A DNA stretch of 18,526 nucleotides from an uncultured Burkholderiales bacterium. Lineage in GTDB: Bacteria > Pseudomonadota > Gammaproteobacteria > Burkholderiales > Thiobacillaceae. The stretch lies in the NCBI GenBank assembly GCA_937925755.1, contig CALAMX010000052.1, positions 1 to 18,526 on the forward strand, read 5' to 3'. The notes beneath the pieces were generated by a model. It was not told the origin of the DNA. It worked only from the letters and a program-made list of their open reading frames with translations, and made no database searches. The position numbers were made by a program, and so were the translations under genes. This document shows, piece by piece, positions 1 to 7,654 of the stretch; position 1 is the first letter of the stretch, and every line of letters starts with the position of its first letter.

Positions 1-1
1 C

Positions 2-793
2 AAGGGTTTGAGCACTTTCGTCGGACTCATCGAGTCGCTGCGCGCCGAGACCCAGGGCTTGCCGCTCGCTGAGGTGGTGCAGGCGGTGATCGAGCGTTCG
101 GGCCTCATCGCCCACTACCAGGGCGAGCGCGACGGCGAGGACCGCATCGACAACCTGCGCGAACTGACCAATGCCGCCATCGCCTTCGCGGTGGAGTCCG
201 ATAGCCAGGACCTGACGGCCTTTCTCGCCCACGCCGCCCTGGAGGCGGGCGAACACGAGGCCGCCGCCCATCAGGACGCCGTGCAGCTGATGACCGTGCA
301 CGCGGCCAAGGGGCTGGAGTTCCATACGGTGTTCATCACCGGCCTGGAGGAGGGGCTCTTCCCGCACGAGCAGGCGCTCGCCGAGGCCGATGGCCTGGAG
401 GAGGAGCGGCGGCTCATGTACGTCGCCATCACCCGGGCGCGCAGTCGGCTCTACCTCACCCATGCCCAGACTCGGATGCTGCATGGCCAGCCACGCTATG
501 GCCTACCCTCGCGCTTCCTGGATGAGATCCCGCCGGGCTTGATCCAGTCGCTGCGGCAGCGACCGTCCCATGCCTCGGAAGTGGTGACGCACGCCCGCGC
601 GGCACAGACTGGGGTCGCCCCGAACGGACACTTTCCCTATGCCATCGGCAGCCGGGTCAAGCATGCGCGTTATGGCGAAGGGGTCGTGGCTGGCTATCAG
701 GGCACAGGCCCCGAGGCGGAGATTCGGGTGTGCTTCCCCAAGGTCGGCGAGAAGTGGTTCATCCTGGAATACGTCAAGCTGACCGCATGCTGA
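2..793 (+). CDS. UvrD/Rep-type DNA helicase, C-terminal part (5' truncated by window)
   Basis: C-terminal 263 residues of a superfamily 1A 3'-5' DNA helicase; the frame is open at the left edge, so the true start lies outside the window. Seen: the motif V-like segment VQLMTVHAAKGLEF followed by GLEEGLFPH, then EEERRLMYVAITRAR (motif VI, with the arginine that contacts ATP). The last 60 residues (YAIGSRVKHARYGEGVV to the end) match the small Tudor-like C-terminal domain of UvrD/PcrA, which binds RNA polymerase or other partners in known members. Family role: unwinding in nucleotide-excision repair, mismatch repair and fork clearance. UvrD is more likely than Rep because of this C-terminal domain, but without the N-terminal two thirds I leave the symbol blank. 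It ends 43 bp before rlmI. Confidence 0.93.
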   Translation, partial: KGLSTFVGLIESLRAETQGLPLAEVVQAVIERSGLIAHYQGERDGEDRIDNLRELTNAAIAFAVESDSQDLTAFLAHAALEAGEHEAAAHQDAVQLMTVHAAKGLEFHTVFITGLEEGLFPHEQALAEADGLEEERRLMYVAITRARSRLYLTHAQTRMLHGQPRYGLPSRFLDEIPPGLIQSLRQRPSHASEVVTHARAAQTGVAPNGHFPYAIGSRVKHARYGEGVVAGYQGTGPEAEIRVCFPKVGEKWFILEYVKLTAC

Positions 794-836
794 GGCCCAT
801 ACCGGCTGGCCGCCACAGTCCGGGGCGGGGTAGGGT

Positions 837-2024
837 ATGAGCGAGCCTGCGCTCATCCTCAAACCCGGGCGCGAGAAGTCGCTCAAGCGCCGCCACCCCT
901 GGGTCTATGACGGGGCGGTGGAACGCATCCTGGGCGAACCTGCAGCCGGTGCGACGGTGGCGGTGAGGAGTGCGAGCGGAGACTTTCTCGCCTGGGCCGC
1001 CTACAACCCCGCCTCGCGCATCGCCGCACGGGTCTGGAGCTGGCACGAGGCGGAGGTGGTCGATGCCGCACTGATGAGCCGCCGCATCGATGCCGCCATC
1101 GCCTACAGGGCCTCGCTGCCAATCGACAGCGACGCGAAGCGGCTGATCTACGGCGAGGCAGATGGTCTACCCGGGGTGGTGCTCGACCGCTATGCCGACG
1201 TACTCGTCCTGCAACTGACCACCGCCGGTGCCGAGGCGTGGCGCGAGACGCTGCTCGCTCTGATCGCGAAGCGGCTGCCCCAGTGTGCAATCTACGAGCG
1301 CTCGGACGCCGAGGTGCGGGCGCTGGAGGGGCTACCGCCACGGGTGGGGCTGCTCGCCGGTAGGCTGCCGGAGGTGATCACCATCCACGAGGCGGGGCTC
1401 AAGTTTGAGGTCGATGTGGTGCGCGGGCACAAAACCGGCTTTTATCTCGACCAACGCGACAATCGCCGCTGCGTGGCCGCGTTCGCCACCGGGCGCGATG
1501 TCCTCAACTGCTTCGCCTACACGGGCGCCTTCGGCCTCCATGCCCTGGCCGCAGGCGCCCGTTCGGTGTTGTCCATCGACAGTTCGGCAGAGGCGATCGC
1601 CCAGGCGCAGGCACATGTCGCACTCAACGGCCTGGATGCCGAACGCTGTGAATGGCAGGTAGCGGACGTGTTCCAGGCGCTGCGCCGGCTGCGCGACGCC
1701 GGTCGCCGCTTCGGGCTCATCATCCTCGACCCGCCCAAATTTGCCCCCACCCACCAGATGGCGGACAAGGCGGCGCGCGGCTACAAGGACATCAATCTGA
1801 ACGCGATGAAGCTGCTCGTCCCCGGCGGCTGGCTGGCGACCTTTTCTTGCTCCGGCGGGGTTAGTGCCGAGCTGTTCCAGAAAATCGTCGCAGGCGCGGC
1901 CTGGGATGCCGGTGTCAGGCTGCGGTTGCGTGCGCGGCTTCGCCAGGCGCCAGATCATCCGATCGACCTCGACTATCCCGAGGGGGAGTACCTCAAGGGG
2001 CTGCTCCTTGAGCGGGTCGATTGA
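837..2024 (+). CDS. rlmI: 23S rRNA (cytosine-C5)-methyltransferase RlmI
   Basis: 395 aa, the usual length for RlmI/YccW, which uses S-adenosylmethionine to make m5C1962 in 23S rRNA. An N-terminal PUA-like RNA-binding domain (about residues 5-75, starting LILKPGREKSLKRRHPWVY) is followed by the RlmI-specific EEHEE-like region and a Rossmann methyltransferase domain. Seen: QRDNR (206-210), the SAM-binding segment NCFAYTGAFG (224-233), LDPPKF (297-302) and FSCSGG (336-341), whose cysteine 338 is the expected nucleophile. The ATG at 837 is preceded by a purine-rich GGGGTAGGG stretch that could serve as ribosome binding site. The stop lies 2 bp before the yraN ATG, so the two are probably co-transcribed. 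No anomalies seen. Confidence 0.93.
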   Translation: MSEPALILKPGREKSLKRRHPWVYDGAVERILGEPAAGATVAVRSASGDFLAWAAYNPASRIAARVWSWHEAEVVDAALMSRRIDAAIAYRASLPIDSDAKRLIYGEADGLPGVVLDRYADVLVLQLTTAGAEAWRETLLALIAKRLPQCAIYERSDAEVRALEGLPPRVGLLAGRLPEVITIHEAGLKFEVDVVRGHKTGFYLDQRDNRRCVAAFATGRDVLNCFAYTGAFGLHALAAGARSVLSIDSSAEAIAQAQAHVALNGLDAERCEWQVADVFQALRRLRDAGRRFGLIILDPPKFAPTHQMADKAARGYKDINLNAMKLLVPGGWLATFSCSGGVSAELFQKIVAGAAWDAGVRLRLRARLRQAPDHPIDLDYPEGEYLKGLLLERVD

Positions 2025-2026
2025 GC

Positions 2027-2383
2027 ATGGACAGGACCCGGCAGGGCGCCGAGGCCGAGCAGCGTGCGGCTGCCTACCTCGAGGCACGCGGGCTCAAGCT
2101 ACTGGCACGCAACTGGCGCTGCCGTTTCGGTGAGATCGATCTCATCTTCCAGGAAGGGGCCACCCTCGTCTTCGTCGAGGTACGCGCCCGGCGCAGCGCT
2201 GGTTTCGGCGGGGCGGCGGAGAGCATCACCGCCGCCAAGCGCGCGCGCCTCGCGCGCACGGCCGAGGCCTATCTCGCCAAGACCGGGCACCGTGGCCTTT
2301 GTCGTTTCGATGCCATTCTGATCGAGGGCGAGCGCCTTACCTGGCTACGCGATGCCTTCGGTGCCGGGCAGTCGACAGTATAA
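2027..2383 (+). CDS. yraN: YraN family protein (UPF0102), predicted nuclease fold
   Basis: 118 aa, the usual family size. The restriction-endonuclease-like core is visible: GEIDLI (35-40) and VFVEVRAR (48-55), giving the acidic D38/E51 and a basic residue at 53 typical of the PD-(D/E)XK arrangement; QGAEAEQRAAAYLEARG is the usual N-terminal helix. No biochemical function is firmly established for the family. I chose the ATG at 2027 instead of an in-frame TTG at 2021, because 2021 overlaps the rlmI stop and the ATG start agrees with family length. The order yraN-diaA-dolP that follows is the same as in Escherichia coli. Confidence 0.9.
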   Translation: MDRTRQGAEAEQRAAAYLEARGLKLLARNWRCRFGEIDLIFQEGATLVFVEVRARRSAGFGGAAESITAAKRARLARTAEAYLAKTGHRGLCRFDAILIEGERLTWLRDAFGAGQSTV

Positions 2384-2384
2384 T
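2379..2384 (+). promoter_or_regulatory. Perfect TATAAT hexamer just upstream of the diaA-like start
   Basis: TATAAT at 2379-2384 overlaps the yraN stop codon and is unusual in this GC-rich context. A start site 7 nt downstream of the hexamer would fall on the A of the diaA ATG (2391). The -35 position (about 2356-2361, CTTCGG) is poor. No Shine-Dalgarno sequence is visible in the 25 nt before that ATG. A promoter is therefore possible but unproven. Confidence 0.35.
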
Positions 2385-2390
2385 CCTTGC

Positions 2391-2978
2391 ATGAACATAG
2401 CCGACCACCTGCAGCAGCAGCTTGCCGACGGCATCGCCGTGCAGGAGGCGGTGCTGGAGACCTTGGTCGAGCCGCTGGCCCAAACGGTCGAGCGCCTGCT
2501 GCGCTGCCTGATGGCTGACGGCAAGATCCTCGTCTGTGGCAATGGCGCCGGTGCCGCTCTTGCGCAACTGTTCGCCGCCAGTCTCGTGCATCGTTTCGAG
2601 GCGGAGCGTCCGGCACTGGCGGCGCTCAGTCTGACGACCGATGCGGCCATCACGAGCGGGATTGCCAACAGTGCCGGGCAAGACCGCATCTACGCCCGCC
2701 AGATCGAAGCCTTGGGTGTCCCCGGAGATCTCCTGCTGCTGGTGAGCGACGACGGCAACGACGCGAGCCTACTCGCGGCGCTCGAGACCGCACAGGACAA
2801 GGACCTGGGGGTGATCGCGCTGACCGGCCACGACGGCGGGCGGCTGGCCGAGACCCTGCGGGAGGAGGACATCCTGCTTTGTGTGCCCGCACACACGCCC
2901 GCCCGTATCCATGAGGCCCAATTGCTCGTGCTGGACGGGCTGTGCGAGGGCATCGATTTTTCACTGTTGGGAGCTTGA
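2391..2978 (+). CDS. diaA: SIS-domain protein, DiaA-like (often annotated as phosphoheptose isomerase)
   Basis: 195 aa, one SIS sugar-phosphate-binding domain of the GmhA/DiaA family. Seen: CGNGAGAALAQLFAASLVHRF (from residue 49), LTTDAAITSGIAN, ALTGHDGG and the closing ARIHEAQLLVLDGLCEGID. Aligned by eye to E. coli GmhA, the catalytic Glu65 is Ser64 and His180 is Asp182, and the phosphate loop STSGNS is SDDGND (119-124). Isomerase activity is therefore unlikely. The FAAS...RFE.ERP stretch resembles E. coli DiaA, which binds DnaA and promotes replication initiation, and the position between yraN and dolP is that of E. coli diaA. The ATG at 2391 is 7 bp after the yraN stop, without a visible Shine-Dalgarno. 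The DnaA-binding role is inferred from homology and gene order; a different ligand is possible. Confidence 0.82.
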   Translation: MNIADHLQQQLADGIAVQEAVLETLVEPLAQTVERLLRCLMADGKILVCGNGAGAALAQLFAASLVHRFEAERPALAALSLTTDAAITSGIANSAGQDRIYARQIEALGVPGDLLLLVSDDGNDASLLAALETAQDKDLGVIALTGHDGGRLAETLREEDILLCVPAHTPARIHEAQLLVLDGLCEGIDFSLLGA

Positions 2979-2980
2979 AC

Positions 2981-3553
2981 ATGACCAAACGCAGTCTCAT
3001 GACCCTACTCGGGCTGCTGGCCGCGCTGCCACTGTCAGGCTGTGTGCCGGTGGTGGCCACTGGTGTGGGCGTTGGCGCCATGATGGCCGACGACCGCCGC
3101 TCGGCCGGCGTCTACATCGAGGACGAGGAGATCGAGTGGCGCGCCACCAGCCGCCTGCGCGAGGCCAATCTCGACGGCGTGCGCGCCAACTTTACGAGTT
3201 TCAACCGCCGCCTACTCATCACCGGCGAGGCCCCGACCGAGGCCTTGAAGGCGCGCGTGAGCGAGATCGGTCGCGCTGTGCCGGGGGTGAAGGAGGTCTA
3301 CAATGAGATGATCATCGCCGGGCCGATCGGCTTGGCTGCACGCAGCAACGACGGCTTCATCACCACCAAGGTCAAGGCGCGTCTGATCGACGACAGCCGG
3401 ATCAATGCCAACCATGTGAAAGTGGTGACTTCGAACGGCGTGGTCTATCTGATGGGCTTGCTCAAACGCAGCGAGGCCGACGTCGCCGCCGAGATCGCCG
3501 CCCGCACCAGCGGTGTACAGCGGGTGGTCAAGGTGTTCGAGTATCTGGACTGA
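2981..3553 (+). CDS. dolP: Outer-membrane lipoprotein with two BON domains, DolP (YraP)-like
   Basis: 190 aa, nearly the same length as E. coli DolP (191 aa). An N-terminal lipoprotein signal with lipobox LSGC puts the lipidated cysteine at residue 21. Two BON domains follow, roughly 46-113 (ending VPGVKEVYNEMII) and 122-190 (DGFITTKVKARLIDD to the C-terminus), each with the short alpha-beta pattern and conserved glycine of this phospholipid-binding fold. Known family role: maintaining outer-membrane integrity and supporting the BAM complex in the periplasm. The start at 2981 has GGGA about 10 nt upstream and sits 2 bp after the diaA stop, so it is probably in the same operon. It converges with the TonB-family gene across a 44-bp gap in which I see no convincing terminator. 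Confidence 0.9.
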   Translation: MTKRSLMTLLGLLAALPLSGCVPVVATGVGVGAMMADDRRSAGVYIEDEEIEWRATSRLREANLDGVRANFTSFNRRLLITGEAPTEALKARVSEIGRAVPGVKEVYNEMIIAGPIGLAARSNDGFITTKVKARLIDDSRINANHVKVVTSNGVVYLMGLLKRSEADVAAEIAARTSGVQRVVKVFEYLD

Positions 3554-3597
3554 ACCGCGGATTGCAGGGCGGCGGAGACCACGGCTAAATTTCGCGC

Positions 3598-4434
3598 CTA
3601 TTGGCTGATGAGCTGGTCGGAGCGGGTGAAGGTCCAGGTGCGGGTGATGCTCAGGATGTCCACCTTGGCACGCATCTCCTCCGGGAAAGGGGCGAAGGGC
3701 GCGGCCATCTCTACGATCTTGACCGCAGCGGCGTCCAAGATGCGAGAACCGGAAGAGCGGTCGATTTGCACCGACTCCACCGTGCCGTCGGCATTGATCG
3801 ATACCGTCAGCACCAGCGAGCCGTAGAGCTTGTTACGACGTGCCGCCTCGGGATAGTTGAGGTTGCCTACGCGCTCGACCTTCAGCCGCCAGTCCTCGAC
3901 GTAGCGGGCGAAGGTGAACTCCACCGCGCGCGCCCCGACGAACATGCGCCGGGGACGCTTCTGGTAGGCATCCCACTGCTGGTCGATGCGCGCGGCCAGA
4001 CGCGCCATCTCCAGGCTGCGCGCGGCGAGGTCCTGCGGTGCCGGTGTCGGCGTCGGCGGGCGCGTCTCGGGCTCGCGCTCCGGTTGCGCCTCGGCGACGG
4101 CGTAATCGGACTTGAGCCGCTGCATGAGCTCTTGGGCTTGTCGTTCCACGGCCTTTACGCGTGTCTCGGCCTCGGTGAGGGCGATACTGTCCTCGGGGCT
4201 CACCGGCAGGGGGCTCGATGCCTGGCGCTTTGACTCCACCGTGCCGCCGCCGTCCAGGTTGGCCTGGGCGAGCGCCTCCGGGTTGAGCGGGCGCGTCTCG
4301 GTGCGGGTGTTGACCAGGATGACGTCGAGCGGTTTGAGAGGGTCCTCGAACAGCCTGGGGTTGACGCCCTGCGGGGTCACACTGAAGATCACCACCACGT
4401 GCAGGATGGCGGAGACCAGGAGGGCATTGGTCAT
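3598..4434 (-). CDS. TonB-family energy transducer (periplasm-spanning protein)
   Basis: 278 aa if begun at the ATG at 4434. Layout: N-terminal membrane segment (about residues 2-20, ALLVSAILHVVVIFSV), a helical stretch (about 87-107), a proline/glutamate-rich spacer (about 117-134, PEREPETRPPTPTPAP), and a C-terminal TonB domain (about 181-272) with YPEAARRNKLYGSLVLTVSI and DGTVESV. Family role: coupling the proton-motive force to outer-membrane transport or supporting envelope proteins; no exbB/exbD or receptor gene is nearby, so the partner is unknown. The start is uncertain: the frame stays open upstream and codes for RLRAYRRATGAFLSLAVAD just before this ATG, which looks like a genuine basic N-terminus. 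A GTG at 4443, CTG codons further up, or an ATG at 4593 inside the exonuclease gene are alternatives. No clear ribosome binding site for any. Confidence 0.82.
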   Translation of the reverse strand: MTNALLVSAILHVVVIFSVTPQGVNPRLFEDPLKPLDVILVNTRTETRPLNPEALAQANLDGGGTVESKRQASSPLPVSPEDSIALTEAETRVKAVERQAQELMQRLKSDYAVAEAQPEREPETRPPTPTPAPQDLAARSLEMARLAARIDQQWDAYQKRPRRMFVGARAVEFTFARYVEDWRLKVERVGNLNYPEAARRNKLYGSLVLTVSINADGTVESVQIDRSSGSRILDAAAVKIVEMAAPFAPFPEEMRAKVDILSITRTWTFTRSDQLISQ

Positions 4435-4544
4435 GTCCGCCACCGCCAGCGAGAGAAACGCGCCGGTGGCCCGTCTATACGCCCGTAGCCGGTCGAGCAG
4501 GCCACGCGGGCCTGGCCGGGAGGGCGGCAGTCCGTAGATGTGTA

Positions 4545-6395
4545 CTACGGCGCGCGCTGGGGTTCGAGCAGGGCGACGAAACGGCAGACGCATTCGTTGT
4601 CGAGCAAGTCGATCGTCTCTGGCGCCACCTGCAGGCGGTCGCCGGGGTTGAGGGTCGGTGCGCCGATGACCCGCGTGACCAGTGGCAGCCCTTCCAGCCG
4701 GATCAGGTTCTCCTTGAGCACGACCGCCTCGATCTGCTCGACTTTCTCCTGGATGAGCCAGCGCAGGCACCAGTAGCGCTCCATACGCCGCTGGAACTCG
4801 GCATAGGCGTCGTAGGTGAGCTCGAAGTCGCGCACCACCGCGAGCAGCGCGGTGTCGTTGCCGGCGTAGACTGGCGGCTGCCCTTGCGCGGTGGCGAGGA
4901 TCTGGCGCTGGTTGATGAGGTCTACATAGCGCCGCAGCGGCGAGGTGGACCAGGTGTAACAGTCCACTCCCAGACCCTCGTGCGGGGCGGGTTTGAGCGA
5001 CATGCGCACCTTGCCCTGGCCTTGCACCCGGTAGACCGCGGCGACGCCGCGCTCGGCAAGCCAAGCCCCCCAACGGCTATTGGCCAGAATCATGAGCTCG
5101 GAGACCACGCGGTCGATCGGGTTGCCGCGCGGCCGTGGGGTGATGCGCACGCGGTCATTGTCCACCCGGATGACGTAGTCCACGCGGCCGGGGGTTTCCA
5201 CTTCGCCGCGCTTCGCCTGCAGGTGGCAGGCGAAGCCCCAAAGCCACTCGAGTTCTCGGCGGAAGGGGTAATCCGGCCCGCCACTGCCGATGGTCTCCAG
5301 GTTGAACAGCGGCTCCAAGGTCTCGTGGCGCAGGTTGGCGGCGATGCGCACACGGTCGGCCTGGGTGTTCAGGCTGCGGATGGCGTAGTCCGGCCCAACC
5401 TCGACGTAGAGCGACAAGGCAGGGCAGTCACGGTTCTCCGCCAGGGTGTAGCGGTCGACCAGGTCCTCGGGCAGCATGGTGATCTTGCCACAAGGCATGT
5501 AGACCGTGGACAGGCGCTGGGCCGCCACGCGGTCGAGGTCGGAGCCGGGGGCGATTCCCAGCGCCGGGGCGGCGATGTGGATGCCTACGCGTACCGAGCC
5601 GTCCGGGCGGAAGATCACCGAGAAGGCGTCGTCGATCTCGGTCGTGGCGGCATCGTCAATGCTGAAGGCAGGCGCATCAGCCGCCGGCAGGGGCGGCGGC
5701 GGGGGCGGGGGGCTGAGCTCGGGAAAACCCGTACCGCGCGGGAAGTGGGTGAGCAGGAAGGCCTGCAGGTGGTACTCGTGGCTAGAGGGGATGGCACCGC
5801 AGCGATTCATGAGGGCCACCGGGGTGAGTCCGGTGGTCGCGCACGCGTCGGCGAGCGCCTTGTATTCCAGGCTGTTCTTGTCCGGCTGGTGCAGCAACTG
5901 GAAGACCTTGCCGCGCAGCGCCTCGGGCAACTCACCGCGGGCAAGCGCTGCGGCCCATTCCGCCCGCTGGGCCGCCTCGCGCGCCTTGCGCTCCACCGCC
6001 GCCTTGGCTGCTGCCAGGGTGTCGGCCGGGGCGGGTTTGAAGCGGCCCTTACCCTTTTTGTAGAAGTAGATCGGTGCGCCATGCAGGCACAACAGCACCG
6101 CCGCGAGCTCAGGGGCCGCAGGCGTACCGCCGTAATATTCCGCGGCCAGGGTCTGGAAGTCGAATTCCGCTTGCCCGGCGACTTCCCAGAGGAAATCGAG
6201 GTCGATCTCCTCGGCCAGACGACGCGCCTGTTCCAAGATCTCGCCCGGCGAGGGGGCGTTGTAGCGCAGTAGCACGTGCCCAGCCTTGACCTTGGTGCGC
6301 CGGCCGTGCTGTGACTCGACCTGCAGGGAGCTGTCGTGCTCGGCCAGGATGGTGCCGGCCTTGATCTCGCCGTCTTCTTCGTAGAGTAGATACAT
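4545..6395 (-). CDS. RNase II/RNB-family 3'-5' exoribonuclease
   Basis: 616 aa with an RNB catalytic domain. The metal-binding motif is at 244-259 (FSIDDAATTEIDDAFS); aligned by eye to E. coli RNase II it keeps Asp201, Asp209 and Asp210 (here 247, 255, 256) but has Glu253 in place of Asp207. The late RNB motif STSPLRRYVDLINQR (483-497) is intact. The N-terminal 220 residues do not look like the tandem cold-shock domains of RNase R and are followed by a seven-proline run (229-235) just before the catalytic domain. The protein probably degrades single-stranded RNA processively in the cytoplasm. The ATG at 6395 is 10 bp after the yqiA stop; no Shine-Dalgarno sequence is evident. It is neither a standard rnb nor rnr by domain layout, so no symbol is given. 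Confidence 0.9.
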   Translation of the reverse strand: MYLLYEEDGEIKAGTILAEHDSSLQVESQHGRRTKVKAGHVLLRYNAPSPGEILEQARRLAEEIDLDFLWEVAGQAEFDFQTLAAEYYGGTPAAPELAAVLLCLHGAPIYFYKKGKGRFKPAPADTLAAAKAAVERKAREAAQRAEWAAALARGELPEALRGKVFQLLHQPDKNSLEYKALADACATTGLTPVALMNRCGAIPSSHEYHLQAFLLTHFPRGTGFPELSPPPPPPPLPAADAPAFSIDDAATTEIDDAFSVIFRPDGSVRVGIHIAAPALGIAPGSDLDRVAAQRLSTVYMPCGKITMLPEDLVDRYTLAENRDCPALSLYVEVGPDYAIRSLNTQADRVRIAANLRHETLEPLFNLETIGSGGPDYPFRRELEWLWGFACHLQAKRGEVETPGRVDYVIRVDNDRVRITPRPRGNPIDRVVSELMILANSRWGAWLAERGVAAVYRVQGQGKVRMSLKPAPHEGLGVDCYTWSTSPLRRYVDLINQRQILATAQGQPPVYAGNDTALLAVVRDFELTYDAYAEFQRRMERYWCLRWLIQEKVEQIEAVVLKENLIRLEGLPLVTRVIGAPTLNPGDRLQVAPETIDLLDNECVCRFVALLEPQRAP

Positions 6396-6405
6396 GCGGC
6401 GCGGC

Positions 6406-6963
6406 TTAGAAGGTCAAGATGAAGGGGATGAACTCGGCAAAGCGAGTAAACCCGTGGTCGCCACCTTCGAGCAGGTGTTGGACGGCACCCTGGTAATAGG
6501 CCGCCGCCTCACGCCAGTCCAGCAGTTCATCCCCCTTTTCGACCAGCAGCATATAGCGCTCTGGCCGGGTCGGTCGGGCGATGTCGAGGGCCTTGAGCTC
6601 GGCCAGGTGCTGCTCGGTGAAGCGGTATTCCGAGCCGTCGTGCCAGTTTTTTTGCAGTTTGCCGACCTCGCGGGCCAATTTCTCGTGGCAGGCCACACAG
6701 GGGTTGACGAGCACTGCCTTGAGACCAAAGCGCTCGGCCAGCCAGGTGGCATAGTAGCCGCCGAGTGAGCTGCCGACGAGCTTGGCCGGCCCCCGGCTTG
6801 CCCGGATCAGGGCCTCAAGCTGGGCGATGGCCTCGCGCGGACGCGGCGACAGGTCGGGACAAACATAGGCCTCGCCCAGCCCGCGCGCCTCCATCCAGGC
6901 CTGCAGTTCTTGGGCCTTGCCGGAGCGTGAGGAGCTGTTGAAGCCGTGGATGTAGATGAGCAT
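6406..6963 (-). CDS. yqiA: YqiA/YcfP-family alpha/beta-hydrolase (putative esterase)
   Basis: 185 aa, close to the usual length for YqiA. The N-terminus LIYIHGFNSSSRSGKAQEL is characteristic. The nucleophile elbow is GSSLGG with Ser66; likely acid Asp145 (VEKGDELLDW) and His170 (GGDHGF) complete a hydrolase triad. E. coli YqiA has been reported as an esterase on short acyl substrates; the physiological substrate is unknown. It lies 10 bp upstream of the RNB exonuclease gene on the same strand and 79 bp downstream of the auxiliary lipoprotein gene, so it may share the long minus-strand transcript or have its own promoter. The ATG at 6963 has no obvious Shine-Dalgarno sequence. Confidence 0.88.
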   Translation of the reverse strand: MLIYIHGFNSSSRSGKAQELQAWMEARGLGEAYVCPDLSPRPREAIAQLEALIRASRGPAKLVGSSLGGYYATWLAERFGLKAVLVNPCVACHEKLAREVGKLQKNWHDGSEYRFTEQHLAELKALDIARPTRPERYMLLVEKGDELLDWREAAAYYQGAVQHLLEGGDHGFTRFAEFIPFILTF

Positions 6964-7042
6964 GGTCAGGAGGCAAAGGCGAATTCAGCCGGCCCGATCG
7001 GGCAGCGGCCAGGATGGGGTGGATTCTTCGCCAGCGCTTATT

Positions 7043-7654
7043 TTAGCGGGGTTCCGGCGCAGCCGCCTCGGTCAGCCACAGCGTGAGCGCGTCGATCACC
7101 TGGGTGGCGGCGCGGCCCATGGCGTCGGCCGCACCCTGGGCGTCGTGCGTGGTCACATTCTCCTGACCGACGAACATGCGCCGGGCGATGAGCCGCGCAT
7201 CGCTGCGGCGCACGAGCTCGGCCTCGATGATCAGTAGGGCCACCCCAGGCGGCGTGCTGGCTTCGTGATAGAAATCGATGAGACGGGTGTTGAGCTGGTA
7301 GTCGCCACGCACGCCACCACCCAAGGGCGAGACCACTGCGAAGGCGCCTGCCGCCTCCAGCCGTTGGCGGATGAGCCAGGTCAGACGCTTGGCCGGCGGC
7401 TCGCTCCAGCGTGCGAACTGGTAGTCGGTGCGGGTGCCCGGGTTGCGGCTGAAGACGAGGTTGCTCACTTGGTACAGCCCTGACGCGTCCATCTCGCGCA
7501 CGAGCAGGGTACCGGTGTGGGTGCGTGTGCTGGGTACGACCGGTCCGGGATCGGTCAGGACGTGATAAGTGACCGGCTGGCTGGGCGAGGGCAGGCGCAC
7601 GCAGCCGGCCAACAGCAGGCTGGCGAGCAGGTACAGGGTCGCGCGGCGGGTCAT
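7043..7654 (-). CDS. ABC-type transport auxiliary lipoprotein (PqiC-like) of the MCE transporter
   Basis: 203 aa, exported lipoprotein: MTRRATLYLLASLLLAGC places the lipidated cysteine at residue 18. The body fits the ABC_trans_aux family (PqiC/YmbA-like): VTYHVLTDPGP near the N-terminus, LLVREMDASGLYQVSNLVFSR, then WSEPPAKRLTWLIRQRLEAAGAF. In characterised systems this lipoprotein sits at the outer membrane and receives or docks the periplasmic MCE assembly. The start codon overlaps the stop of the MCE gene (ATGA at 7654-7651), indicating translational coupling and a shared complex. The assignment rests on motif pattern and context; the exact family is fairly, not fully, certain. Confidence 0.85.
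   Translation of the reverse strand: MTRRATLYLLASLLLAGCVRLPSPSQPVTYHVLTDPGPVVPSTRTHTGTLLVREMDASGLYQVSNLVFSRNPGTRTDYQFARWSEPPAKRLTWLIRQRLEAAGAFAVVSPLGGGVRGDYQLNTRLIDFYHEASTPPGVALLIIEAELVRRSDARLIARRMFVGQENVTTHDAQGAADAMGRAATQVIDALTLWLTEAAAPEPR

Noticed and set aside
3554..3597. Possible bidirectional terminator between dolP and the TonB-family gene
   Set aside because: The gap contains CCGCGG and GCGGCGG but no good stem followed by T runs on either strand.
4884..6272. Long plus-strand open frame (462 codons) opposite the RNB exonuclease gene
   Set aside because: It is the antisense shadow of a GC-rich gene; the minus-strand frame has clear RNB motifs, and the plus-strand translation shows no domain pattern.
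6992..7003. 12-bp perfect palindrome GCCCGATCGGGC between the auxiliary lipoprotein gene and yqiA
   Set aside because: No loop and no U-tract on either strand, so it is not a convincing terminator; a chance GC-rich palindrome or a protein site cannot be separated by eye.
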